Shown: piece by piece, positions 19,700 to 28,829 of the stretch
Layout of the letters: every line of letters starts with the position of its first letter
Numbering within the stretch: the first letter of the stretch is position 1
The notes under the pieces: model-generated
What the model saw: only the letters and a program-made list of their open reading frames with translations
Told to the model about the DNA's origin: nothing
Database searches by the model: none
Position numbers and translations under genes: made by a program
Origin: CAWAXW01 sp963786155
GTDB lineage: Bacteria > Actinomycetota > CADDZG01 > WHSQ01
Assembly (NCBI GenBank): GCA_963786155.1
Contig: CAWAXW010000006.1
Location: 3,038,001 to 3,102,000, forward strand
Length of the DNA stretch: 64,000 nucleotides
Direction of reading: 5' to 3'

Positions 19700-20459
19700 G
19701 GTCCGATTCGATCAGGACGAGCTTCTCCTCAGGTCCCGAGATGTGGAGCTCCTGGACCAACCCGATGCCCGGGGCGTAGTACTTGTGCTCGCGCACCTTC
19801 GGCTCGAGTGGGTTCCAGTCTTCGGTGACCAGGACTTGGTCGAATGAGCCGTAGGGAACGTCCACCGACTCGTCGAGTTGGACGACCTCCCCCATGTCCT
19901 CGGCCTCGCCGGCATAGAACTCCTGACGGTACAGGTCACCGATCTGCGGATCGCCGAGCATGACGATCCCGGCCTGCGCACGATCGACCCCCGCTTCCCA
20001 CGAGCCCGCAGTGCCGGCGAACTTGCCTTCTTCGTATTCCTCGGAGTGCTCACCGAAGTACCAGACGTTCCCGTAGCGATCCTGCGCGAACCAGTCGAAG
20101 GTCTTCTCCGCCAGCTTCCCGTCGATCCGAACGACGTCCTTTACGACGGTGCACTCGATCCCTTGTATCTCTTTGGTCTTGCTCAACACGGAGATCTCGA
20201 CCACCTCGACCTCTCCGTCCGATTCGCCTTCGTAGGTCCATGTGCTACCCGGCACGAAGGGCATGTACGGGTTGTCGATCGTCCCGACGAAGTCGGCAGG
20301 ATCGATGTGGGGTTCGTACGGAGAGACCTCTGGAGGGAACGATGGCTCACTGCTCGACGCGGCCGGCAGCGTGGGGTCATCCGACTCGCCGCACGCTCCG
20401 GCGAGCACGAGCACAGCAAGCGCGGCCGAGCAGAGGCGAAGCGACATAGGGATCTTCAT
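19692..20459 (-). CDS. Conserved actinobacterial lipoprotein of unknown function
   Basis: The 255-residue protein has a lipoprotein signal with lipobox LAGAC (Cys at about 23), a Ser/Pro linker, then a domain with NPYMPFVPGSTWTYEGE, WFAQDRYGNVWYFGE, TAGSWEAGVDRAQ and HKYYAPGIG. I recognise this as a recurring secreted protein of Actinobacteria and Chloroflexi without a known role. It lies 40 bases downstream of the histidine kinase gene on the same strand, so it may belong to the two-component operon. Confidence 0.7.
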   Translation of the reverse strand: MKIPMSLRLCSAALAVLVLAGACGESDDPTLPAASSSEPSFPPEVSPYEPHIDPADFVGTIDNPYMPFVPGSTWTYEGESDGEVEVVEISVLSKTKEIQGIECTVVKDVVRIDGKLAEKTFDWFAQDRYGNVWYFGEHSEEYEEGKFAGTAGSWEAGVDRAQAGIVMLGDPQIGDLYRQEFYAGEAEDMGEVVQLDESVDVPYGSFDQVLVTEDWNPLEPKVREHKYYAPGIGLVQELHISGPEEKLVLIESDLK

Positions 20460-20498
20460 GGGTGACTCCTCACTTTGATTGCCGATGCCGAAGGCAGG

Positions 20499-21889
20499 CT
20501 ACGGATGCGAAGCTGAAACTTCCCTGAAGGCCACCGGAAGAATGACGACGAAGCGCGCGCCGCCGAGGGGGGCATCTTCCACCGACACCGAACCGCCGTG
20601 CGCAGCAACGATCTCGGCCACGATCGCCAGCCCAAGGCCGGCACCCCCCCGCTCCCTAGAGCGCGCGTCGTCGAGACGCGTGAATCTCTCGAACACGAGG
20701 TCGCGTGAGCCGGACGCGATCCCGGCGCCGTCGTCGTCTACGGTGAGGACGACGCTCCCATCTCGTTCGTGCAGCCCGAAACTGACCTGAGTGGCGGCGT
20801 GCCGCTGCTGCATTGTCTGCGAGGTTCCTCACGACTCGCTGCAGGGCACTCCGATCGCCGACCGCTCTGCCTCCGCTCACATCTGAGGTGTCGACCCGCA
20901 GCGGTGAAGTGAGCTTCAGGCGCTTGGCTTCCTCGAGCACGAGGTCGTCCAGGTCGAGAGGCTTGGAGCTCAGTTCCAACGTTCGCTCGTCGGCCCGGGC
21001 GAGCAATAGGAGATCCTCCGCGATCCGTTGGAGGCGGCGATCCTCCGTGAGGACATCGGAAGCGAAAGTTTCGAGGGTGGTGGCCTCAGGATGGGCGAGT
21101 GCCACCTCGGCATGGTGGGCGATCGCCGCGATCGGGCTGCGCAATTCGTGAGATGCATCGGAAATGAACGTCAGTTGTCTCTTCATGGACTCCTCCAGAC
21201 GACCCAGCATGTCGTTCATCGTTCTGGCGAGCCTGGCGATCTCGTCGTCACCCGGTGGCTCCGGCACCCTTCTGTTCAACTCGCTTGCGGAGATGTCCGT
21301 CACCTCTTTACGTATCGACTCCACCGGCGCCAGCGCGCGACCCACGACCGTCCAGGTGATGAATGCAACGATCGCAAGAACGAGGGGGACGCTGATGAAC
21401 AGGATGCGTCGAACGAGCGCGACGGTCTCGACCACGAGATCGAGGTTGCGCCCGGCCAGGACGACGACCTCACCCTCATGCGTGAGTGCCCCGGCCGCGA
21501 CCACGACAAATGGATCGTCGTCACCGACAATCGAACCATCGATCGTTCGTTGCTCGCCGGGATCGAGCCCGGCAACAGGCTGCGTGCCTTCCAGGGCCAA
21601 GGTCGAAGCCAACACGTCGCCGTTGGCGTCGATCACCTGCACGAACAGATCGTCGTCACCGTCGAGGCTGAGCTCCGCCGGGCTCGTTCCGTCGGCGAGC
21701 GCCACTGCGAGGTCACCTGCGCGCAGTTGAGCGGCGTCCGTGATGTTGTCCTTCATCGTGCTCTCCATGAGGCTAACGAGAGCGATCGAGGCGACGACGA
21801 GGGCCGTCCCAGTCGATCAGCACCGCTCCCGCTGTCGCGCGCGTGCGAATGGAGCTTTTCCCTCGTCCCTTCGGATCCTCAGCCGCCAT
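20499..21889 (-). CDS. Sensor histidine kinase, OmpR-partner type (two frame breaks)
   Basis: The ATG at 21889 overlaps the response regulator stop by 11 bases. A first membrane helix follows RTRATAGAVL; the frame breaks near 21810 within this helix and continues as TALVVASIALVSL. An extracytoplasmic sensor part (about 45-150), a second helix, HAMP, the HisKA box FISDASHELRSPIAAI and the ATPase domain follow. A second break at about 20815 falls at the N box; after it come VDDDGAGI (G1) and GGAGLGLAIV (G2). Order and length match MprB/TcrY-like kinases. The signal sensed is unknown. Confidence 0.85.
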
Positions 21890-22557
21890 CGACGTCCATT
21901 CGGTAACCGGAGCCTCGAACCGTCTGCACCGACTCCCTCTGGAACGGGCGATCGAGCTTCTCGCGCAGGTGGCGCACGTAGACCTCGACGATGTTGGGGT
22001 CGCCTTCGAAGTCGTAGTCCCAGACGTGATCGAGGATCTCGCGTTTAGTCACGACCTCGCCTTTGCGCCGGAGCAGGAACTCGAGAAGCGACATCTCTCG
22101 CGGAGTGAGCGTCACCTCCTCAGGCCCACGCCAGCACCGACGCGCCGCGGGATCGAGTCGCAGGTCACCCGCGGCCAGCTCTGTCGGCCGCTCGCGCGCG
22201 CCCTCGACGCAGCAACGCCCTGAGCCGGGCGAGAAGCACGACGTACGAGAACGGCTTCGTCAGGTAGTCGTCGGCTCCGCTGTCCAGCGCCTCGGCTTCG
22301 TCGAGCTCGCCGTCCTTTGCGGTCAGCATGAGGATCGGGGTCCAGTTCTTCTCTTCCCGCAGCGTCGTGCAGACCTTGTAGCCGTTCATGCCCGGCAGCA
22401 TGATGTCGAGGACGATCGCGTCGTAGGGATGCTCGCGCGCCATCCAGAGCCCGTCCGTACCGTTGAGCGCGATGTCGACCGCGAAGCCCTCGGCCTGCAG
22501 GCCCCTTTTCAACCCCGTGGCCAGGCCCTTCTCGTCTTCCACTACCAGCACACGCAC
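21879..22557 (-). CDS. OmpR/PhoB-family response regulator (one frame break)
   Basis: Translation starts at the GTG at 22557 (VRVLVVEDEKGLA). The receiver domain shows the acidic pair ED, the phospho-acceptor Asp in IVLDIMLPGMNGY and Lys in DDYLTKPF. The frame breaks near 22195 in a GCGCGCGC tract between the receiver and the winged-helix domain; restoring one base gives LRRGRERPTELAAGDL. The DNA-binding domain (LTPREMSLLEFLLRRKGEVVT..VRGSGYRM) is typical. It forms an operon with the kinase. Three CTGAA repeats spaced by 11 bases lie just upstream (22581-22607), suggesting autoregulation. Confidence 0.88.
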
Positions 22558-22580
22558 GGGTCCATCGTGCCCCGCTTTTC

Positions 22581-22607
22581 CTGAACGCGCGCTGAACGGC
22601 GCCTGAA
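22581..22607 (-). promoter_or_regulatory. Three direct repeats (CTGAA, 11-base spacing), likely response-regulator site
   Basis: CTGAA occurs at 22581, 22592 and 22603, the first two extended to CTGAACG. Eleven-base spacing puts the repeats on one face of the helix, as in OmpR/PhoB-family operators. The site lies 23 bases upstream of the response regulator start and between it and the divergent transporter gene. Confidence 0.6.
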
Positions 22608-22673
22608 AAACCCCCTTTCGATCGTGTCTCCGGGACAGGACAGTTAAGTGCGCCCGCCATCGAAAGGGGGTTT
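22608..22673. repeat. Perfect 15-base inverted repeat between divergent genes
   Basis: AAACCCCCTTTCGAT (22608-22622) is exactly complementary to ATCGAAAGGGGGTTT (22659-22673), with a 36-base spacer. It sits between the response regulator repeats and the CsoR operator. It could be a two-site operator or a transcript hairpin; nothing else in the window matches it. Confidence 0.6.
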
Positions 22674-22690
22674 CCCGGGGCTTGGCACGG

Positions 22691-22707
22691 ATACCCCCCA
22701 GGGGTAT
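22691..22707. promoter_or_regulatory. CsoR-type operator upstream of the efflux gene
   Basis: ATACCCCCCAGGGGTAT is an inverted repeat (ATACCCC / GGGGTAT, three-base spacer) of the G-tract kind bound by CsoR/RcnR-family repressors. It ends ten bases before the ATG at 22717, where binding would block transcription or initiation. A near-identical 17-base site precedes csoR (23437-23453). Confidence 0.8.
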
Positions 22708-22716
22708 CATCTGGCC

Positions 22717-23397
22717 ATGAGCTCACGGGACCAACTCGAGGTCGCGCACGTCCACGACCACGAGCACCACGCCGACATGGACCCGGCGCGCCGGGGCCCG
22801 TTGCTCCGCAAGGCCCTGCGGCTCGAGTACTTCTCGTTGGCCTGGAATGTGCTCGAAACCGTCGTCGGCCTCGTGGCCGGTATCGCGGCCGGCTCGGTCG
22901 CGCTGATCGGTTTCGCGTTGGACTCGGTCGTCGAATCCTCATCCGCGGCCACCCTGATCTGGCGCCTGCGCAAGGAAGGACGTGGCGGTTGGACCTCCGA
23001 GGACATCGAGAGACGAGCGGTTCGCATCGTCGCCTGCGCCTTCTTCGCGCTGGCCCTCTATGTAGGGATTCAGGCGACCATCGACCTCGTTCGCCAGAAT
23101 CGTCCCGAAGAGAGCACCGTCGGCATCGCGCTCGCGCTCGTCTCCCTCGTCGTCATGCCGGTGCTCGCCCGGCGCAAGCGAGCGATGGCCAAGGCGCTCG
23201 ATAGTCGCTCCCTCGAAGCCGATGCGGGTCAGACGAGCTTGTGCACGCTCATCTCGGCTTTCCTTCTCGCCGGGCTCGGCGCCAACGCGTTGTTCGGATG
23301 GTGGTGGGCCGACCCCATCGCCGGGCTCGGGATCGCGATCGTCGCAGCGCGCGAAGGGAAGGAACTCTGGACGACCGAACACTTCTGCGCCCACTAG
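22717..23397 (+). CDS. CsoR-controlled cation transporter (CDF-like)
   Basis: The 226-residue membrane protein has a short His-rich N-terminus (HVHDHEHHADMD), then five or six helices. ALDSVVESSSA resembles the metal-site DxxxD helix of cation diffusion facilitators with Glu in the last place, and the second site helix (DAGQTSLCTLISAFLL) has lost the usual His. It also lacks the long cytoplasmic C-terminal domain, so it is an atypical short CDF. The CsoR operator in front and csoR behind make copper or another soft metal the likely cargo. The start is the ATG at 22717. Confidence 0.75.
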   Translation: MSSRDQLEVAHVHDHEHHADMDPARRGPLLRKALRLEYFSLAWNVLETVVGLVAGIAAGSVALIGFALDSVVESSSAATLIWRLRKEGRGGWTSEDIERRAVRIVACAFFALALYVGIQATIDLVRQNRPEESTVGIALALVSLVVMPVLARRKRAMAKALDSRSLEADAGQTSLCTLISAFLLAGLGANALFGWWWADPIAGLGIAIVAAREGKELWTTEHFCAH

Positions 23398-23436
23398 TGG
23401 GCTACACACTCCGTTACCTAGAGGTTCGCAGGTGGG

Positions 23437-23453
23437 ATACCCTGGGGGGGTAT
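23437..23453. promoter_or_regulatory. CsoR-type operator upstream of csoR
   Basis: ATACCCTGGGGGGGTAT has ATACCC and GGGTAT half sites and matches the reverse complement of the operator at 22691-22707 almost base for base. It lies just before the ribosome site AAGGAGAGG and 20 bases ahead of the csoR start, so csoR probably represses itself. Confidence 0.8.
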
Positions 23454-23473
23454 ACAAGGAGAGGAGCCCGATC

Positions 23474-23752
23474 GTGGCCGATTACGGCTATCACCACCAC
23501 AAGGACGAGGTCCTGACACGCCTGCGCCGGGTCGAGGGGCAGGTGCGAGGTCTCGAGCGGATGGTCGAGGAGGACCAGTACTGCATCGACATCCTGACCC
23601 AGATCTCGGCGGCCAACCACGCCCTGAAGAAGATCGCAGTCGCACTGCTGGACGACCACATGAGGCATTGCGTGGCGGAGGCGGTCGGAGCCGAGCGGGA
23701 CGAGATGGTTGGTGAGGCGACCTCCGCAGTCGAGCGGCTTCTCAAGGCATGA
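23474..23752 (+). CDS. csoR: CsoR-family metal-sensing repressor
   Basis: CsoR proteins are all-helical tetramers that leave DNA when Cu(I) binds. The 92-residue protein starts at a GTG after a good ribosome site. It has the family core RLRRVEGQVRGLERMVEED and the metal triad Cys37, His62 and Cys66 (YCIDIL, DDHMRHC), the arrangement of Cu(I)-binding members. A His run at residues 7-9 is extra. Two matching operators flank the transporter-csoR unit, giving a complete feedback circuit. Confidence 0.92.
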   Translation: MADYGYHHHKDEVLTRLRRVEGQVRGLERMVEEDQYCIDILTQISAANHALKKIAVALLDDHMRHCVAEAVGAERDEMVGEATSAVERLLKA

Positions 23753-23841
23753 GAGGCCCAACGGAGCAGGTAACCGGACCTCGTCTACAACGTTGGACGG
23801 GTTAGGGTTCTTAGTACCGGGCGAGTCTCGGATCCACGCCT

Positions 23842-25503
23842 ATGGCAGACACTGGAGCTATCAAGAACGACCGCATGCGAGCCGGCGCGCGCCCCAGGGA
23901 GCGCGCCGATAGCGACGCGGCCGGCTCCCGTCCCGCCGAATCGACGATCGCTCTAGCGCTCGCCCTCCTCTCGGTCGGGGCCGCCGCTATCCACTTCTCG
24001 GTAGCGGGGGCCCATTTCTCCGAGACCTGGCTGCACGGGACCTTCTTCGTGATGACCGGATGGGCTCAGGCGATCTGGGCCGGCGCGGCCCTGCTGCGAC
24101 CCAGCCGGTTGGTGTGGTGGGCCGGCATCGTCATCAACGGCGGGACGATCGTTGCCTGGATCGTGTCCCGGACCGTGGGGGTTCCTTTTGGGCCCAATGC
24201 CGGTGTGGCCGAGCCGGTTGCCATGCTCGATGTGGTCGCGACCACGTTCGAGGGCCTGATCATCGCCGGATGTCTCGTGCTGCTCTTTGGCTGGTTCGCC
24301 AAGCGGTCGCTTACTGCAACCGCGGCGACGATAGCGGCCCTCTTGTTGATCCAGACGGTCGGCGTAACCACAGCCCTCGCCTTCGCGCGCAGCGGCGGCG
24401 AGCACGGACACGGGGGCTCGGAGTCGAGCGCGATGGGGGACGACCACCACGGCGGTGAGGGCGGGGACCACGCCGGAGCCTTGCTGGACGACGACCCGCT
24501 TCTCGAAGAGATGGACGGCATCCTCACGAGCCAGGGCACCGAAGCGGCCTTCGCTCGCCTAACCGAGGCGATCGCGGCCGACCCCGCCGTGCAAGGCCTC
24601 TCGCACGTCTACGCCCACAACCTCGGGATGAGGTCGTTCCAGTACTACGGGAGCGCGGGGGCCGCATTCCCACACTGCGATGCGAGCTACGAGTCGGGTT
24701 GCTACCACGGTGTCCTTCAGGGCTACTTCGACGCGAACCCCGACTTCAGCCCGAAAGATGTCGCCACGATCTGCGATGAGGCCGCCGGGGGACCCGAGTA
24801 CGGCTTCGTTCGGTTCCAGTGCATCCACGGCCTCGGCCATGGGCTCACGATGTTCTACGACCACGACCTCGCCAAGCCGTTGCGCTATTGCCAGTTCCTC
24901 CGCGACGGGTGGAGTCAGGACTCCTGCTATGGCGGCGTGTTCATGGAGAACATCGTCTACTCGCAAGCTCAGCAACAGACCGGTGGGACGTTCGAAGACA
25001 CCTTCATCCGGGAGGATCCCCTCTATCCGTGCAACGTCGTGAACGATAGGTACCGACATTCCTGCTATCAGATGCAGACTTCGGTGATCCTTCCTTTCGT
25101 CAATTACGACTACCCGGCGGCATTCGACGAATGCGAGAAGGCTCCCGGCAAGTACGTCCTCGTTTGTTACTCGAGCATGGGACGTGACATCGCCGGAGCG
25201 ACGCTACAGAACGCGACCGAGTCGGTTGCAAAGTGCAGCTTGGGTGATCCCAAGTATGTGCAGGCCTGCATCTCGGGGGCCGCTCAGACATTCGTGAACA
25301 TCGAAGGCAAGACCGAGGGGGGGGTCGAGTTCTGCACGGCCACTCCGGAGCATCTGAAAACCCCGTGCTACAACTCCGTCGGCTCGATGCTGATCAGCAT
25401 CTTCACCGACGAGTCCCAACGCGCGCTGGAATGCGAGAAGGTGGAGCCTGCTTATGTGAAGGCCTGCCTCCGAGGAGCACTTCTTCCCACGAACAACGCA
25501 TGA
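23842..25503 (+). CDS. Membrane protein with His-rich loop and repeated Cys-pair C-terminal domain
   Basis: The 553-residue protein has four or five N-terminal membrane helices (about residues 35-180). A loop of about 30 residues rich in His, Gly and Asp (EHGHGG, DDHHGGEGGDHAG) follows. The C-terminal domain (about 210-550) repeats a unit with two Cys spaced 8-12 apart, the second usually followed by an aromatic or hydrophobic residue and a Gly or Ser (GCYHGVLQGY, SCYGGVFMEN, SCYQMQTS, VCYSSMGRD, ACISGAA). One unit carries the striking CIHGLGHGLTM. I recognise the HGLGHG Cys-repeat domain only as an uncharacterised one. Its place after the CsoR module and the His loop suggest metal handling; this is an inference. 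Confidence 0.6.
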   Translation: MADTGAIKNDRMRAGARPRERADSDAAGSRPAESTIALALALLSVGAAAIHFSVAGAHFSETWLHGTFFVMTGWAQAIWAGAALLRPSRLVWWAGIVINGGTIVAWIVSRTVGVPFGPNAGVAEPVAMLDVVATTFEGLIIAGCLVLLFGWFAKRSLTATAATIAALLLIQTVGVTTALAFARSGGEHGHGGSESSAMGDDHHGGEGGDHAGALLDDDPLLEEMDGILTSQGTEAAFARLTEAIAADPAVQGLSHVYAHNLGMRSFQYYGSAGAAFPHCDASYESGCYHGVLQGYFDANPDFSPKDVATICDEAAGGPEYGFVRFQCIHGLGHGLTMFYDHDLAKPLRYCQFLRDGWSQDSCYGGVFMENIVYSQAQQQTGGTFEDTFIREDPLYPCNVVNDRYRHSCYQMQTSVILPFVNYDYPAAFDECEKAPGKYVLVCYSSMGRDIAGATLQNATESVAKCSLGDPKYVQACISGAAQTFVNIEGKTEGGVEFCTATPEHLKTPCYNSVGSMLISIFTDESQRALECEKVEPAYVKACLRGALLPTNNA

Positions 25504-25507
25504 CCAG

Positions 25508-26122
25508 GTGAGCTACCAGGGTCCGACGGGCACTCGCCTCTGTCCGGTCTGCGCCAACTTCTCTCAGGTCTCCGATCCGACCTGTCGAAGTTGCGGGTAC
25601 AACTTCGACACCGGCGAGGAAGCACCGGCCGACGCGTCGATGAATGTCCTGGCGTCCCAGAACACGGCGGGGGCCGCCAGGTCCCCGGCCAAGGGCGTTT
25701 TCCTGGCGCTCTTCTTTCTGGCGGCGGCCGGGGTCGGCGTCTACTTCGCCATCAGTGGGAACGAGTCGGCTTCGGTATCGGTGCCCGACATCGACATCGA
25801 CTTCGACTTCGAGCAGCCAGACCTCGACCTGAACCCGGGTCCGGACTTCGACGACGGAGGTGCGGGGGCCGCGCAGCGTTGCCGGCAGGTCGTGACGCCC
25901 TTCCTGCGCCAGCTCCTCGCCAACGGGGGCCAAGGCGAGCGACCCCCGGCGGAGGTCATCACCGACGCCGCCAACAAGCTGGGCGCCCTGACCTCGGAGT
26001 TCGACATCCTGATCGACGTCTATCAGGACGCGCTCCCGATCGCCTTCAGGACCGGCTCGGGCCCCGCGATCAAACGAGCCCAGAAGGGAGTTGCAAAGGC
26101 CTGCCGAGCCGAGTACGGCTAG
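25508..26122 (+). CDS. Zinc-ribbon, single-helix membrane protein
   Basis: The 204-residue protein starts at a GTG four bases after the upstream stop. Residues about 11-30 form a zinc ribbon (CPVC...CRSCGYNF). A single membrane helix spans about 63-83, then an acidic linker (VPDIDIDFDFEQPDLDL) and a C-terminal helical domain with two Cys. The zinc ribbon is inside and the rest outside if positive residues stay in. Function unknown; probably co-transcribed with the Cys-repeat membrane protein. Confidence 0.6.
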   Translation: MSYQGPTGTRLCPVCANFSQVSDPTCRSCGYNFDTGEEAPADASMNVLASQNTAGAARSPAKGVFLALFFLAAAGVGVYFAISGNESASVSVPDIDIDFDFEQPDLDLNPGPDFDDGGAGAAQRCRQVVTPFLRQLLANGGQGERPPAEVITDAANKLGALTSEFDILIDVYQDALPIAFRTGSGPAIKRAQKGVAKACRAEYG

Positions 26123-26130
26123 CGGCAGGC

Positions 26131-27325
26131 TTAGGGATCGAGTGCCAGTGCGATCTCGATCAGCAATCGATCCAGTGGCTCCTTCAGGTCACCCGATATC
26201 AGCTTCTGAGCGTGCTCGAGCCTGTACTCGAGCGTGTGCCTGTGTACGTGCAGCGTGCGCGCCGCGGATGCGACCGACTGACCCGCCGCGAAGAAAGCCC
26301 GCAGCGATTGTGCAAGCTCGGCCCCCAGCGGATCGTCTAGGAGCGCGCCGATCTGCGCATCCCGGAAGGCTCGCTGCTGATCCTCCGGTGCATCGACGGA
26401 TCATCGCCAGTGGAGCCACCTCGGCATAACGGACGAAGTCTCGGCCGAGATGCTCTGCAGCGCGAGCGGCGGAACGTGCCTGGCTGTATGCGAGAGCGGG
26501 TTCGCCCACGGGCGCTCCTCCCACCGGACGGAACTCGACGTCGGGCGGGATCGTCGATCCGGAGCAATAGCTGACAACGCTACTTCCAACGCGTCCGACG
26601 GCGGCGCCCGGCCAGCTATGTCGCAGCATCCGGACGACCTCGCCGACGTTCTTCGTGGGAGCAACCGACACGAAGCACCATTGAAATAGCGCAGGATCGA
26701 TGCCCTGACGGGCCGCGGCTGCTTCGAAATTGGAGTCGGACAGTCGCAATCCCGCGAGTGTTTCGATGACCGACTGGATATCGTGTTCCTCATCGGCGAC
26801 GCGCGCTTGCTCGACCTCCATGTATCCGGCCGACACTGCAGCAACGGCGTGTTCGAGCAGCTCGAGGATGACGAGCGTTGTTACCTGCAAGACCTCAGCG
26901 CGGGTTTCTGGGTCGTCGGGAACCAGCTCCATGATCGTTTCCCAGAAAGCGCGGGTAGATATCTGCCACGCAAGCAGCGCATCCCCGAGTGGGATCCCTT
27001 GGGCAGCTCGGCGCCTGCCGACCTCCTTGAGAGGTTCGTCGAGCGCGAGCGGCTCCGTATCTCCTCGAAGGATTGAGACCGCGACCTGGAAGCTGACGGT
27101 CGTCCCGATCCGGACCTCTTCGAGGAAAGACACCGGAGCGAGCGCATAGCTCGGGATCCGGTCGCGGTACGTCCGCATGAGCCCCTGGATGATGCCCTCG
27201 AGGCGGGTTTCGAGTGCGGCCAGAACCTCATCGACCAGTTCGGGTTCGAGCCTTCTAGAGAGGGAAGCCCGTTCGACAGCCACGTCGTAAGCGTACGTCG
27301 GCGTTGGACGGTTCGTACAAGCCAC
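26131..27325 (-). CDS. PucR/CdaR-family transcriptional regulator (one frame break)
   Basis: The N-terminal and middle domains (residues about 20-300) are those of PucR-like regulators: LEPELVDEVLAALE, GIPLGDALLAWQISTRAFWETI and a degenerate GGDEF-like sensor region. At about 26400 the frame shifts; the new frame gives the helix-turn-helix AGQSVASAARTLHVHRHTLEYRLE and ends at the TAA at 26131. The length of about 398 residues is normal. The start may be the ATG at 27325 or a GTG at 27283. It is divergent from the UDP-glucose dehydrogenase gene, with a long hairpin between. Confidence 0.82.
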
Positions 27326-27437
27326 CTAGATGGATTTGTGACGATTCGTCTAAAGGCGCACGTGCTTCTTTGGCCAACCTTCCGCGCCGGAACCGTGCAC
27401 TCTTGGCACCGGAAGGAGATGGACCCACATAATCCTT

Positions 27438-27477
27438 GGGTTGAGGGCAGCCCTACCCCTGTGGCTGCTCTCAACCC
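27438..27477. repeat. 15-bp hairpin between pucR-like gene and ugd
   Basis: GGGTTGAGGGCAGCC (27438-27452) pairs with GGCTGCTCTCAACCC (27463-27477) with one G-T wobble and a ten-base loop. It has no T run, so it is not a classic terminator, and both neighbours are transcribed away from it. It may be an operator or a 5' leader structure of ugd, whose start is 38 bases downstream. Confidence 0.55.
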
Positions 27478-27514
27478 TTGTTCCCGGCCGACGTAACTGG
27501 AGGGTGGTAGACGA

Positions 27515-28829
27515 GTGAGAGTCGCGGTCGATCGGCGCGGGCCACGTTGGACTTGTCACCTGCGCGACCTTGGCGTCCATGGGGCACGAGGTCGTTGGAA
27601 TCGACTCCGACGAGGAGAAGATCACGAAGCTCCGCGCGGGCACCATGCCGTTCTTCGAACCCGGCATGAAGGAGTTGGTCGTCGCCCAGGAAGAGGCCGG
27701 CCGTCTCGCCTTCTCGAACGACATGGCGGAAGCGATCGACGGGGCGGAGGTCGTGTTCATCTGCGTCGGAACTCCGCCACGGGCCGGCGGAGAGGCCAAC
27801 CTAGCGGCGGTCGAGATGGCCGCCCGGGATGCTGCACGTCACGCTCGTGGTCCGATGGTCGTGGTCGAGAAGTCCACAGTTCCCGCCGGAACTGCAACTC
27901 GGATGCGACGCACGATCGAACGAGAACGGCCAGACCTGGCCGATCAGATCGAGATCGCATCCAATCCCGAGTTCCTTCGAGAGGGACGGGCGATCGAGGA
28001 TTCCCTCGAACCCGATCGCATACTGATCGGAGCCTCGTCCGTCCGAGCGTTCTCACTTCTGCGCGAGCTCTACCGGCCGTTGACCGACAAAGGCGTCGAG
28101 CTAATCGAGACGAGCATCGAGACCGCTGAGATCGCCAAGCACGCGTGTAACGCATTCCTGGCCCTGAAGATCTCGTACGCGAACGCACTCGCGCGCATGT
28201 GCGAGCTAGCAGGGGGAGACGTGAAGGACGTAGTGCGAGTGATGGGTTCGGACCCGCGAATCGGACCCGCGTTCCTGCAGGCCGGCCTCGGCTACGGCGG
28301 CTTCTGCCTTCCGAAGGACATTCCCGCCTTCGGAGCCCTCGCCTCCCGGCTGGGCTACGACTTCCCCCTACTGGCAGAGATCGAGCGGATCAACGCAGAG
28401 GCGATCGAGATCGCTTACTCGAAGGTGACCGAAGCCCTATGGAACATCGAGGGAAAACGGATCGCCCTCTTTGGTCTCGCCTTCAAGCCCGGCACCGACG
28501 ACACACGATTCTCACCGGCGCTGACCCTTGCTGCGAAGCTCCTGGCCGAGGGGGCCGAAGTCACCGGGTACGACCCCCAAGCGGGGACGAATGCGAAAGC
28601 CGACGTGCCCGATCTCCAGATCATCGACGACGCTTACGAAGCGGCACGGGGCGCGCATTGCATCGTCGTCTGCACCGAGTGGGATGAGGTCGCTTCACTT
28701 GATCTGGACCGGCTGAGGTCGGTGATGGCATATCCCGTCTGCGTGGACGGGAGGAACCTGTTCGACACTCAGGAGATGGTCGGGGCGGGTTTTACCTACG
28801 TACCTACGGGCCGCCCCGCCGTCGCGTAG
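27515..28829 (+). CDS. UDP-glucose 6-dehydrogenase family protein (one frame break near the start)
   Basis: These enzymes oxidise UDP-glucose (or UDP-ManNAc) to the uronic acid for surface polysaccharide. The GTG at 27515 begins MRVAV; one extra G at about 27530 breaks the frame, and removing it gives the NAD motif IGAGHVGLVTCATLASMGHEVVGID. The main frame shows FICVGTPP, VVEKSTVPAGT, NPEFLREG and the catalytic Cys in GYGGFCLPKD, then the C-terminal domain with GLAFKPGTDDTRFSPA. The length fits. UDP-glucose is the likeliest substrate, but the family includes UDP-ManNAc enzymes. Confidence 0.88.
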
